DNA of 64,000 nt from Cryptomeria japonica (GCF_030272615.1 NC_081405.1:607401677-607465676); one strand, 5' to 3'; positions 12,353 to 23,500 are shown, numbered from the stretch's first letter. A program made the numbers and translations. The notes: generated by a model not told the origin, from the sequence alone.

Positions 12353-15300
12353 TTAGTTACCATTCGGTGGAGGCAACTGCTCAAAAATGGATTTGTACTT
12401 TGTCCTTGCATCAGTAAGAGTGACAGAGAGGGCATCCTTGACACTGTCCATGAGTGAATTCTGAGCTGTAATGTCAGTTAATAGTGAAATTAGTCCATCT
12501 AAGGTGCTTCCCTCTGGCTGAGTGGATAGGGAGGTAGCCTTGTTGATCTGCTCTTGAATGGAGGACAAGTGTGGAATGAATAAGGTTTGAAGAGTCATAA
12601 TGTCCATCCTTATTTGGTTCTCTTCATTCCTAAGTTCCAATTGTTGAGCCATGTGCTTTTGTAACTTTGTATAGAAATGCTGAATAGAATTTGGCTCAGT
12701 GGTCAACTTATTTGAGAGATCGGTGATCTCTTTCTCAATCACTTCTGTTTTATTTTGGATATCTTTAAGGAATAAAGAGAATGTACAGAGTTTCTGAAAT
12801 AAATAAATAATGTGCTTGAGTTGACGGGACAACTCAGCAATAAATTTGACAAGTTTTACTTTGCCAATAGCAAGGGATTTCTGTACCTCTTCAATCATTT
12901 TAGCAGTGAGCTCTTTGTCCTTCAACTTGCTCAAATATTTAGATGCGTCTACTCCAGATGTCTCTATTTTAGTTAGGAGTTCATCCAGTTGAATATGGAT
13001 GGCTCCATCTTTTATCACTGTAGCTTCAGGTAGCATATCTATTAATAGTGCTTTCACCTTCTGAAGTACTTTGTTTTTCTTTTGAATAGCCATTTGTTTT
13101 TCCTATTTTTCTTTGGCTTTGCATAGTTCACCAAATTCAATGAGTGCTTTCCCTTTTAATTTGGATATGTCTACATTTGGCAACACTATTGGTTTTGACA
13201 AATCTAATTTGAAACTATGCTTTTTCATTTTCTTTTCTTTAACTTTCACCGGTTGAACTAATATAATGGCTTGGGAGGTTTGTTGACTCTCGGTAGGTTG
13301 CTTAGTAGAGGCAACAATTTTGTTAATTTCTTGAACTTCTGATGTAGCCTTTGGTGAATCCTTGCTCGGGGTCTCAGTTGTAACATTTTTAGTGCTAGAA
13401 GGAGCTTGAGAAGTCTATTCCCCGGTGGCCTGAGAAGTAGATTCTCCTTCTGTAGACTTGTGACCCTCTGTTCCTTGTTAGGTATTCTGAGGGGCCTCGT
13501 TTGAAACAGGCTGAGTGACCGAAGGATAGGGCTGAACTTGTTCCAAAACTGACTCACTGGATACCAGTTTGGCATATGCATTCCCTTCTATCATTTCCTG
13601 TTCTTGTGCCTCGATGTCCATGATATCCTCATCAATTTGTATAGTGTCAGTAGGGTCTTGCTCGGTGATATCAGGATCTTGCTTGGTGACATCAACTATT
13701 TCAACTTCAACTTGCTCACCAGCATTCTTGATTCAAAATATTTCCTGCCACTTTTCTTTGGTCTCATTCTCTACATCCAGATAAAGGTCATTCATCAATT
13801 TCAAGGCTCTTTGCTTGACTAGGAAGTTTTTGTGGTAGTTTTTCAGATGTTCATTGATCTCATCTACCGACATGTCTGGAAAGAGATGTACCAGACTTCT
13901 TTCTCTCATCTTCTTTTCCGAATCCATGGCATATGTCCACCTATTATCAATATGCAAATACAATTCTTTTGAAAGAGAATTAGTTACTTCCAATGGGACC
14001 AATTGGAATTTCATAAGAGTGTAGATTACGGCTTCTTCAATTTGTCTCTTTTTTGTATCAGATCTGGAGTCATATTTTACATATCTAAATGATCCAAATC
14101 CACCATATTGCTTCAGATTAGCACAAAAATTATCAACACTATGTACATCTTCCTTTTTACTCTTGACAATCTGAAATTTACTTTTGTCTTCAGATTCGGT
14201 GTCACTGGACTCTTTAGTCAAAATGAGTCTTTGAGTAGATTTCTTATAAGTTTTTGTTACCTTTGGTGCGGCAACATTCTTTGGTTTCTTAGTGAAGCTA
14301 CAGATGATCTCATGTTTGGGCGCTTTACTAAAGGAGTCGGTGATACCTTTGATGTATCCTGTTTCTTTCTTTTCAAAACTTTTCCTTTAGGCAACTCGGT
14401 GCTCAATGTAATAGCTACCTCTTGGGCTTTAGATTCCTCCTCGGTGATGACTAGAGTGCCCTTGATAGCTGTGGAGGAAGAACCTTCTCCAAATTTCTCC
14501 GTTAATGTCTTGATCATTTTTGTTGCTTTCCTTGTAGCCTTGGATACTACAATGCTCATCTTAACTTTCTCTTTAACTTCTTCAAATGTACCATATCTTA
14601 GCTCGGTAGCATGCCTTGGTAATGTAAGAAAAACATCTATCTACTCTTGTGTGATGTCAAAATCAATCTCATAACCCATAGGTGGCAAAGATTGAGTTCT
14701 CGGTTCCACTGCGTTGACATAGCAGTAGTCGGTGTCTGCTTCAAAGCATATATCATCTTTGTATTTCTCTACTAACTTGGGTGGAATTCTATACCTATTA
14801 TGCATATTTTCTTGAAACTTGCTAAAGTAATCATCCATAATATCATTGAAGTTATCACCTAGCTTTTTGATGAAGTCATTGATTTGATAGGTGATTGGTC
14901 GGTGTAGCTCCCAAACTACATTACTGATTGATGGAAATAATTTCTTAAAATAGAAAAACATGCATACCAAAAGTGATCCAAACTTCAGTGTGTTAGCCAA
15001 GTTGTTCTTCTTCGGTTTCCTTATGATGTTTAGATTCTCAAACAGGTTTTTCAACAATACTTCGCATATATCAATTTTCATTCCTTTCTTCACAATTTTA
15101 TATGCTAAATCGACTACTGTGAAGGGTACACTGATTTCCCTTGCTGATTAAAAGAAACAATAACCTATTAATCTAATGGAAAACTTCAGCTTTGCATCTG
15201 TCACATTGTTCAATTTCAATTCTCTGCAATCAGATTCAACTCCAGTTAAAGTGATCAATTCCTTTTGTGATATCATTTTCTGAGCTCGAGCATGATCAAA

Positions 15301-15720
15301 AATAGGGTAACTGGTGATCAAATGAATAATTTCCTTGGTGATCTTGAATGGTTGCTCCACTAACCACATGAAATCATCATGAACTCTACTCAGGACAAAC
15401 TTGACCCATTGGGGTTTGAATACACGAGGATAGGTTAGGGCTTCGGTCAATCCCTTGATTTTAATGTGTTTATACTTGCTATCTAATTTCCCATCGGTAC
15501 ACAATTCATCATATGTGTCCTTGATCTCAACATGACCTAGTTCCTCAACACGACACTTAGTGAAGAATTTGACATCATCAACTAGTAAAACCCTATTCGG
15601 AATGAGTGAAAATGCAGTTTTATCATCCGGTTCAGATGCTACTTTGGGAGTTAGAGAGTATTTTAGTGAGGGCTTTTCAATATTCTCAACAACAATGGGC
15701 TTCAAGATCTTAGGTGCCAT
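12353..15720 (-). pseudogene. Element B ORF2: about 1120-codon protein of unknown function
   Basis: Start chosen at ATG 15720-15718, in strong plant context (GCAATGGCACC). The frame runs to TAA at 12353 with stops at 15148, 14641, 13733, near 13493, 13418 and 13110, and one frameshift near 14300. The first 350 residues look globular, with no motif I can name: blocks such as LKPIVVENIEKPSLKYSL, HDDFMWLVEQPFKITKEIIH and DLAYKIVKKG. Next comes a Ser/Thr/Gln/Glu-rich acidic linker (about 14200-13130). The last 247 residues are a Leu/Lys/Glu-rich helical segment, probably coiled coil. None of the RT, integrase, protease or RNase H signatures occurs. It sits where pol would lie. It could be a captured host gene or an extra structural protein; I cannot tell which. 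Confidence 0.6.
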
Positions 15721-16235
15721 TGCAGATTTCAAATAAACACTTTAACAAAAGATTCTTAGGGTTTGAAGACTTTTAAACGACAGACGCTTTCCACTTAACA
15801 AATGTAAAACAAATATTCACAACTGATATGATCGGTAAACTAGCTTGACAATGCATTGTGATTGATGTAAAAACCTTGAATTTCGCTTCAGAGGAGGTTT
15901 GATCGCCTTTGAATCACTTTGCTCTACTTTCTTGAAAACTCGGTAAGTGTAAAATGACCGTGCAAAAGCTATAAGTATACAATATACCTTATCGGGCTTT
16001 GTGCAGTTAGGTCAGAAAACATTAAATGCACTTGGTACCACTTCCTTTTTATGCTTTTACCAAGTAGCCAAACTTCCTATATTTACCGACTAGATAGGCT
16101 TCCAAAAGACTTGATAAAATTTCAAATTTCCTAATTCATCTTTAGTTATGCAGATTTTGAATTAAGTACATGATAAAATAGGAAGTGTTAAGATTTAACC
16201 TTTGAGAGAATGCAATCCCTTCATACCTTCACCGA
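15721..16235 (-). promoter_or_regulatory. Inter-ORF spacer of element B; possible internal promoter and 5' leader for ORF2
   Basis: About 515 bases with no frame on either strand separate the Gag-like stop from the ORF2 start. On the - strand it contains TATA-like sequence (about 16000-15970, GGTATATTGTATACTTATAG) and, 40 bases before the ATG, AAACCCTAA (15764-15756), the telo-box found in many plant 5' leaders. This suggests ORF2 had its own transcript, but the evidence is motif-level only. Confidence 0.3.
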
Positions 16236-17587
16236 TTAATTTGGAATAGGTGCATCTAACTTGGTAGATAAGGTACTTTCTTCATTTGACACAATTTCCT
16301 TCTTTTTCCAAATCATCTGTAATTTCCCTTTTATTTCCTCAGTGTCTCCTCTAGGTTGATCTCTGCAATCTCTAGCCAAGTGTCCAACTTTGTGACAATG
16401 AAAACATGCCATACCAGGATTTCTCCATGATCTTTGGTTGTTCATTCCAAACCTTATAAAGCAGTTGGCACTTATATGCCCATATCTTCCACAACATTCA
16501 CACCATATCCTTGTATTGTAATCCCATGGTACTGCATAATACTGTTGGTTAGGATCTGTGTGAGTTTGGTAGCCTCTAGTATTTGCTCGGTGTGTAGACC
16601 ACATATAGTTCTTTTACTTAAACCAACACTTCTCGGTACTATGTCCATATCTATTACAGTTTTTACAAAATCCTTTGAATTTTGCCTTCTGATAATTGCT
16701 AGCAGACTTTGTCATACATTGTTTAGATGTGTGACCATATTTATTGCAATTGTAACAATAACCATTAGACCTTGTGACATTCGGTTGCTTACCTTTTCTG
16801 ATTTGGCACATATTAGCAGCATGTCCTCGTTTTCCATAGTAGTTGCAAATAGGCTTATTTCCTTTGATGTTCTTCTTGTTTCCAGCTTGCTTTGATGATT
16901 CTCCTCTCTCGGTAGTGTGGATTCCCTTCTCGGTAGAGTCTTTTCCTTTGTAACTGAGTCTTGCAACTTTGTTGGGTCTTTTTGTATTAAGTTGCTCATC
17001 CAACATATTTGATGCTTCATAATTCTTTTTTAGTGTTTCTTTGGATTTTTCATCGTTTCAAGTTCATCGGTCAATCTTGATACTTCAAGTTTCAATGCTT
17101 GCTTCTCATCATCTTTCAGATTTGCTTCATGATGTTCATAACCCAATTGATCTGACAGATTTTGTTGAATCCCAGTCAACCTTGTGATTTCATCAGTCTT
17201 TTCAGATACTAATTCTTTAAGTTGTTGTTTTTCTCTTTCTAGATTTTTTACTTTATCCTCGACTATCCTCAATGCATCAAGATTTTCAGTCATCTATGTG
17301 CTGAAATGTTCATGTCCTCTTTTCATTGCTTTTAGCTGATTAGTCAGTGCTTTATTCTTTTCCTTCAGTTCTTCAATCATTTCTTCAGTCTCTTTAGATA
17401 TACTGTTCTCAGATGATGTTTCAATTTGGTCCACCAAATCTTGAGAGTCTTGCAAATCATCAGATAATCTTCTTCTAACTTTCAGAGATTTTTGTATTTG
17501 TTTCTGCATGTTAGCAATCAATTGATTAGCATGATCCAATTTATTTTGAAGATTCACAATTCTTTGAGATTGTCTGTAGCTTTCCAT
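16236..17587 (-). pseudogene. Element B Gag-like protein: coiled coil followed by five CCHC zinc knuckles
   Basis: ATG at 17587 is the first after the primer site (ILSMESYRQSQ). Residues about 1-185 are strongly heptad-like (NLQNKLDHANQLIANMQKQ, EEMIEELKEKNKALTNQL, VEDKVKNLEREKQQLKEL). The rest carries five retroviral-type zinc knuckles: CNYYGKRGHAANMC (second Cys replaced by Tyr), CYNCNKYGHTSKQC, CKNCNRYGHSTEKC, CECCGRYGHISANC and CFHCHKVGHLARDC. It would package element RNA as a particle protein. Stops at 17294 and 16614 and a frameshift near 17030 break it. I do not see the usual copia Gag N-terminal domain. Confidence 0.7.
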
Positions 17588-17635
17588 TGATAAGATCTTT
17601 CTCTTTAGGTTGTTAAAACCTTTTCCAAGATTGAA

Positions 17636-17647
17636 GCTCTGATACCA
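17636..17647 (-). other. Primer binding site of element B (initiator Met tRNA)
   Basis: On the - strand TGGTATCAGAGC lies two bases inside the 5' LTR boundary. It is an exact match to the plant initiator-Met primer site. Confidence 0.9.
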
Positions 17648-17649
17648 AT

Positions 17650-18827
17650 TATTAGGCCCAATATGGAAAGCTAATGAACTAAGAGGGGAGGGGTGAATCA
17701 GTACTTCAAATCCTTTTTCCAACAATAACTTTACTGTTATGCATAAACCAAAAACTGTTGTAACATAACATAAAGCTAAAACAAATAAATAACAATCATA
17801 CATGATTCACTCCATAACACATATATTTTGGTTACGCAGAAACTCTTGGTTAGAGAGAAAAACTGCGGTGGGGACGACACCCACAACTTCACTACTGCAA
17901 TAATAAAGGTTGCTTAGTTAGAGCTACATGTTTAGCTATTTCTGATAGCTTACCCTGTTACGAGTATCAAGATCATTAGATCTACCTTGCTAAAGGATTT
18001 TACAACACTTAATCTAAATGCTGCACCTGGTTAAAGGCTTTACAATTTATAGACTTTGTTAGAGTCTTTTACCCTGTTAAAGGTTTCTCTTATAACTCAA
18101 AATATTACAATAAAATCTTTACAAATATCTGCAACTTCACATCTGAAATGTTATAGCAGATTATATGTGCTCAAAATGAGATTACCTTTCTTATAGCATA
18201 CCTCGGTAATCCATAGATTAACTCGGTAAACCCTTCTGTTTACTCTATTCCTTGAATGTTCTCTGAAATCCTTCTCGGTGACCTCTATGTCTCTGACAGT
18301 CACAATACTCAGTGCTTCCTTATCTATCACATATGTCTTGCTTCATATATCCCTCTTTTTTTCATATTTTATCCTTAATTCATGCTGTATAAATAGATCT
18401 CTTATGTCGGTGATCTGTTCATTGCTTCGATCTTATAAACATGATTTATCGAATGAATAACCATACAAGATATTTCATTGGATAGATGACCTCAAGATCA
18501 TACAAAATCTTTAAGTGCAATTTCCAATGTGATAACGGTTCTTTGTTCCTCGATCTTGTAACACATTTCCCATGTGTGTCTAGGTTGAATGAATCTGGTA
18601 ACACATTTCACTTGGTGTGTGTTAACTCGGTATATCATTTTTGCTGCTCAATAGACACATTAGTGATACTTGGTAGACAACTCGATGTATACTAGGCTCT
18701 GTGACTACTTTATTCTATTACTGATTTCTCTGTGCTTATCGACTGAATATTTTGGTAGTAGTAACCGACTAGAGTATATAGAATGACTTTGGACATAAAA
18801 CTAATGGCAACTTAGTAAGTAGTAACA
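17650..18827 (-). repeat. 5' LTR of element B
   Basis: 1178 bp, direct repeat of 10818-11995. The outer TG next to the primer site has mutated to TA on the + strand reading (TATTAGGCCC), while the other end keeps TAACA. The target duplication AATAT follows at 18828-18832. Confidence 0.92.
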
Positions 18828-19715
18828 AATATAATAGTCAGGTCATCATAGTCTAAACATGGCCAAGGGATGTCATAACGACCACTGATCTGCAAGTCCT
18901 GAATCTCGCACTCAAAAAGTGCACATAATCCAGCAATGCCATCATCATGGTCATATACAACTCTCTCACCATGAATGGGAATCCCCAATATACACCATAC
19001 ATCCTCTAAAGTAATCGATGCCTCACTAGTCGGAAGATGAAAATAACAAGTCTCAAAGTGCCACCGCTCTATCAAAGCTCTAATCATGGCCTTGTTGGTC
19101 ATAACCTCTGGAAAATGTAAAATATGATATAGACCAAGCTATTGGATATGGTCGATCTCCTCATCCGGTAAGTTCGCATGAAGATCCAATCCACTAGGTC
19201 TGCTCTGCCAGCAGTATAACACTCCAATGTTCTCCTGCAATGAGAAAATGTTCAAAATATAAGATATTAGATCCCAAAAAACAAAAAATTATTTCAAACG
19301 CATGACAAAAAATTACACATACAACGAATGCGTGATAGTTATGACTAATGTGGTAAATTATGACTCTTGCTTGATGTTTAAAGGTAATGCATAATAAAAT
19401 AAGCGCATGCGTAACAATAAACACTTATGCGTAAAAGAATGAGCGAATGTGGCATGTTTAATACTAATGCATAACACTTACGATGCATGTTTAGCATTTA
19501 GAATGTTTGTGGTATAGTTAACACTAATGCGTAAACATCAACAGACGATTGCGTGACACAGTGCAAAAATTGATAATGGATTTTTTATAGAAAATAGCAT
19601 CAAACAGACATAAATCAGAATTTTTTTTTGGAAAAATACCATATTGTAGTCTAGTAGGTCTCTGATATGAATGTACTCGGTCAGACAGGTACAATCGAGC
19701 TCTATATCTAGCCAT

Positions 19716-20070
19716 GATGATTAAATACTTAGAAAAAAAACTCACAAATTGAAGAGAAAACCAAGGAATTACCAAATTGCAAATGAGCAAATGAAAACCT
19801 AAAAATCTCTATTTGTAGCTCAAAATTAGGGTTTTTTGACACCTCGATGCTCGTGGTCCCCGCTAGCTTCAAACACGTCGTATCCTACTCAAACAATCTT
19901 GAAATCACATTAAAAATTTCACCAATTTCTCATTAAACTGATATCAAACACATGGTCTCAATTTTGGAATTTTCTGACCACCTTTTTTGAGGGGCCATAT
20001 TTACACTATACTGCAGCACTAGGGCATAAATTTTTCATTTTCTTTGAAACAAAGTCATTCCGACATTGTC
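19716..20070. other. Non-coding stretch between the PMD gene start and the Tat polypurine tract
   Basis: About 355 bases, AT-rich, no reading frame and no recognisable motif. It is probably 5' leader or promoter of the antisense PMD gene or 3' untranslated region of the Tat element. Confidence 0.4.
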
Positions 20071-20085
20071 TCTAAGAGGGGCAAA
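20071..20085 (+). other. Polypurine tract of the Tat element
   Basis: CTAAGAGGGGCAAA directly precedes the LTR start TGTAGACACC. One C interrupts the purine run. Confidence 0.7.
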
Positions 20086-21354
20086 TGTAGACACCTAAAA
20101 ATGTCTCATTAATCATGTACTAATTATTCCTCTAATTGATTAAATAATTCTTTAATTATTTAATTAAGTTAATTAATCTTATTCTTCTAATTTCATATTT
20201 CCTCATAATCTTACTAATTATTCTATTTTCTTATTCTATCATCATTTAATCATTTTAACCATTTTCTAATGTTAATTAAATATTTATTATTTAATTAAAT
20301 ATGGTTAATTCCCCAATTTAAATAATCTTCATTATTTAAATAAATTAATTCTCAATTTCTATCTTTAATCATCTAATCATTTAACTCTCTTCTAAATATT
20401 AATTAAATATTTATTATTTAATTAACTATGATTTAATCCTTTAAATTAAATAATCTTTATTATTTAATTAAATTCAATTTCTACATAATTAAATAGTTTG
20501 TTTAGATTATTTTATTAGCTAATTAATTCTTCAATTTCTAAATCCTCAGAATATAATTTCATTTAATTTCTTATTCTTCTAAATTTCTTCCAAATTCAAT
20601 AACATGTGCATGATTTCAAAAACCAAATTGAAAATCAAAGTCAAGTTCTAAATATATTCAAATGCTAAATTGAATTAAATAAAATGAATTATTTGAATTA
20701 AAATCTCATGCAAAGATTAAATTGAAAATCTAAATCTAAATGCAAGCACATGCTAAATTAATTAATTAAATCAATTAATTAATTAAATCAATTATCTCTC
20801 CAACTTCTATTTCCATCTTTCAATTAGCTTTTTCTAAATTAAGCTTTCTGTGTCATCTTCTTTATTTCCACCATTCATTCTTTTTCTTCCTTCAATCAAC
20901 TTTTTCTCAATGAGTTGATTCAATTAATCTATTCAATCTATTGAGTTTCACTCCTACAATCAGCAGTTCAACTATCAATTTTTATGCGAGCTCACCTGAG
21001 TTCCACCTCTTGATCAATCTATTCCACCTTTCAATCGATCTTCTCCAAAAAAAATATAAATTGAGCATTCAATCTCCATTCTCAAGAATCACAAACTTTG
21101 AATGCTTGTGACACTTGTAGGTTACCAGCGCAATATCTGAGAGCCATCATACCACAAAGAGGAGAAGAGTAATGGAGGCAATATGCGATCTTGGGATAGG
21201 GAGTTTTGATTTCATTTGATTATTTTAATTCCTATTTGCTTGATTGTGGTATTTCATTGTCTTGTTTGTTAGATTCTTTGGTTAGAAGGGATTCGTGATT
21301 TCCCTTTTGCTTCTAATTGATTACTTGTTTTAAGATGAATTTTACATGCATACA
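20086..21354 (+). repeat. 3' LTR of the Tat element
   Basis: 1269 bp from TGTAGACACC to ATGCATACA. The end is fixed by the next bases CCATCAAGTTTCAG, which match the corresponding copia gag position in element D (26027-26040) without a gap. The interior is very AT-rich with many TTAATTAA blocks (for example 20755-20790). The 5' partner lies left of the window, so divergence cannot be measured. Confidence 0.75.
21055..21062 (+). promoter_or_regulatory. Candidate TATA box in the Tat LTR
   Basis: AAAATATAAATTG in the last quarter of the LTR, about 300 bases before its end, is the best TATA-like sequence in a plausible U3 position. No other evidence supports it. Confidence 0.25.
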
Positions 21355-21455
21355 CCATCAAGTTTCAGATTGTCCTTCCTAAAATAGTTAGAAGACATTG
21401 GTTCTCCTACAACTGTTAAACTTCTGCAAAAAGAGGACTAGGCTCTAATACCAAT
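21355..21455 (-). mobile_element. Element C remnant: copia primer site and first gag codons
   Basis: On the - strand it reads a decayed initiator-Met primer site (TTGGTATTAGAGCC), a short leader and MSSNYFRKDNLKLDG, nearly the same as the start of element D gag (26076 downward). It is cut at codon 15 by the Tat LTR. It shares the LTR at 21456-22629 with D, which then serves as the 5' LTR of C and the 3' LTR of D. The rest of C should lie left of the Tat element, outside the window. Confidence 0.75.
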
Positions 21456-22629
21456 TGTTAGAGATAACTAAGGGGGGGGGTGTGAGTCAATTGTCCAATA
21501 AATTCAACCAAAACTTAATGCTTAATACCAATAAGCCAAACTTTATGCCGGTAGACATTCTTAACAGTTAATTGCAATACCGATAAAGATTAATCCATGA
21601 AACAGAAAGAAAATAACATCCAAAACACATAACATAAATGTTTGTACGTGGAAACCCTGTAAGGGAAAAAACACAGTGGGAAGCCTTACCCACAATCAAA
21701 TAATACTACTGCAGATAGTATGTGTTTACAATATGGATTCTACACATGCAGAAAGGCCAGCTGCCTAGATCTCACTGTTAAATCACAAAATGATAGTCGC
21801 ACTGACTACAATTGGATGGTTAAATCCAATGATAATATACTGCACAAAATAACATCTTCATATGCTGGATTCAATACTGGTTTAGTTCTAACTGCCTTCA
21901 CAAAATCCTTCCTTCAACCTTTAAATGATGTCCGCGTGTATAGCTCTGCTTATTTTTGCACATACCTTATGCAATCCTTTTCACATTCACACATTAATCT
22001 CATAAATGAGATCTTACATTTATACCATAACCTAAGACCAATTGTATAGGTTGGCTCACTAAAAGATATTACAATAAAATCAATTACAAGTAAATCAATA
22101 TCTGATGCATGATGTTGGCTCAATGCATTTACAATAATAATAAATCATCTCCATAACATGTCATGTTGATCTGGAATAGATATGACTATTGGTGTTTATC
22201 CTGGACCTATTTGCCGGTAACAACAAATATGCAAACCCGAATGAATAGTTAACCAAATTGCGAAAACCAAGTGATTGAATAATGTCTTTGACATAACCAA
22301 GTACTCTCCAAATCATTACAAGTGCCAGTGAACAATATAATCTACCGGTGAACCTAATACTAGTGACTTGCATAAGTTTTTGTCTTTCTGGTGAACATAA
22401 CCAAAGATCTCCAAGTGCTGATAAGTGTTGACAAGTGATGACAAGTGTTGACATCAATGACAAAATCATATCAGCATATCGAAACTACCAAAGTGCCAAA
22501 ATAGAAATGCCAAAAACAAAAAACCGTCAATCTCCCAAAATATAGATACAAAGAGCAATCAATCTCTCCAACAATCTCTCCCAAAAGTAACAATCTCTCT
22601 CCCAAGGGATAATGTGTTTTTCCATATCA
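21456..22629 (-). repeat. LTR shared by elements C and D
   Basis: Begins TGTTAGAGATAACT on the + strand and ends TTCCATATCA just before the polypurine complement. It contains a run of nine G at 21472-21480 where the partner LTR has a mixed purine run. Confidence 0.85.
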
Positions 22630-22648
22630 ATCTCTCCCCCTTTGACAT
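22630..22648 (-). other. Polypurine tract of element D
   Basis: On the - strand TGTCAAAGGGGGAGAGAT abuts the 3' LTR. Confidence 0.8.
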
Positions 22649-22665
22649 CAAATGCCAAAGAAATA

Positions 22666-23500
22666 TTAAACCAAATACAACTCATTCATATTATCACAAA
22701 ATACCAACTCATTTAATATACCAACTACTCCTCCTGAGAGGTAGCTCTTGACATCAAAGCCGGAAAAAGATTTCTCTGTTAATTCTATCGGTTGATGACA
22801 AACATCAGTCTCTACCGGTGGGGGTAGGACTCCAAGTTGTTCTTTGAGATACTCAAATATTTTCTTAGGCAAAGGCTTTGTAAAAATATCTACAATCTGC
22901 TCTTTAGTATTCACATAAACCAATTTCACTTCTTTTGCTTCAACATTCTCCTTTAGAAAATTGAATTCGATAGAAACATGTTTAGTCTTAGAGTGAAATA
23001 CTGGGTTCTTAGATATATCAATTGCTGCCATATTATCACAATAGATAGTTATAGGTTCCTTGCATTTTACCTTTATGTCCTTCAACATTTGTTTGATCAA
23101 TAATACCCGTGTACAGTTAGTTGGTCCTGCAACATATTATGATTCTGTGTGTTGCAAAAGCCAATAAAAGTATGACTGCTTCAAATCTAGCTACCAGTGC
23201 AAAGGTTTCATTGTAATCAATTCCTTCTTTCTGAGAATATCCCTTACACACCAATCTTTCTTTGTTTCTGATTACCATGCCATCTTCATTAAGTTTATTT
23301 CTGAATACCAATTTAGTTCCAATTACATTTTTGTCTTTAGGCCGGGCAACTAATGACCAAGTGTTATTCCTTTCAATTTGTTCCAATTCATCTTCCATAG
23401 CTTTAATCCAATATTTATCTTCACATACCTCATTAATTGATGTAGGCTCAGTTTGAGAAATAAGACATACCTTCTCATTTGCCAATCTTCCTCTAGTCAT
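22666..23500 (-). pseudogene. Element D RT N-terminus fused by deletion to the RNase H C-terminus
   Basis: 23500-23130 encodes the copia RT start: NEVCEDKYWIKAMEDELEQI, NTWSLVARPKDKNVIGTKLV and RFEAVILLLAFATH. The next bases switch into RNase H: YVAGPTNCTRVLLIKQMLKD, ITIYCDNMAAIDISKNPVFH and KTKHVSIEFNFLKE, ending near 22666. About half of RT, including the YVDD active site, and the first RNase H residues are absent, presumably a deletion of well over 1 kb compared with normal copia length. The junction lies near 23150. Frames differ on the two sides. Confidence 0.8.

Larger units (their letters stand above)
10818..18827 (-). mobile_element. Element B: complete pol-less LTR retrotransposon with two accessory ORFs
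   Basis: Two 1178-bp direct repeats (10818-11995 and 17650-18827) flank a 5.65-kb interior. The 5-bp duplication AATAT is present on both sides (10813-10817, 18828-18832). Coding is on the - strand, so 17650-18827 is the 5' LTR. An initiator-Met primer site lies next to it and a polypurine tract next to the other LTR. The interior holds a coiled-coil/zinc-knuckle Gag-like frame and a roughly 1100-codon frame of unknown function, with no protease, integrase, RT or RNase H. It must have depended on enzymes from another element. The LTRs differ at roughly 5 percent of positions over the first 270 bases I compared, so it is not recent. Confidence 0.9.
7777..19715 (-). pseudogene. Plant mobile domain (PMD) protein, antisense within the Tat element, split by insertions A and B
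   Basis: Read on the - strand and skipping A and B, one frame is recoverable. The N-terminal half (19190-18833) contains ALIERWHFETCYFHLP and ASITLEDVWCILGIPI, signatures of the plant mobile domain. Across B (10812-10677) it continues with GWGRVLHDM and YAWGPCLLAMM. Across A (9118-8480) it continues with FLQTWAWEHISISRP and MYLPGRVLR then FGKVQVTP, matching the PMD WAWEH and LPxRVLRQFG blocks. A glycine- and acid-rich tail follows (8478-8240) and the frame ends near 7777. A short first exon may start at ATG 19715, with an intron ending TTGCAG at about 19235; the splice phase does not fit cleanly. There are many TAG/TGA stops. PMD is known in transposons and in some domesticated plant proteins; its biochemical role here is unknown. 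Confidence 0.75.
1..21354 (+). mobile_element. Tat-lineage Ty3/gypsy LTR retrotransposon, 3' part, with two nested insertions
   Basis: The window opens inside gag-pol of a Ty3/gypsy element. In order it holds protease, reverse transcriptase, RNase H, a second archaeal-type RNase H, integrase, a 2.6-kb spacer, an antisense plant mobile domain gene, a purine-rich tract (20071-20085) and a 3' LTR (20086-21354) that begins TGTAGACACC and ends CA. The second RNase H between RT-RNase H and integrase is diagnostic of the Tat clade in plants. The 5' LTR, primer site and gag lie left of the window. After the LTR, CCATC (21355-21359) continues exactly into copia gag sequence, so the element inserted into an older copia copy. 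Coding frames are broken by many stops, so it is dead. Confidence 0.85.

Noticed and set aside
7777-19715. Functional host PMD gene
   Set aside because: It has many stops, two large insertions, and lies between pol and the 3' LTR of a retrotransposon.
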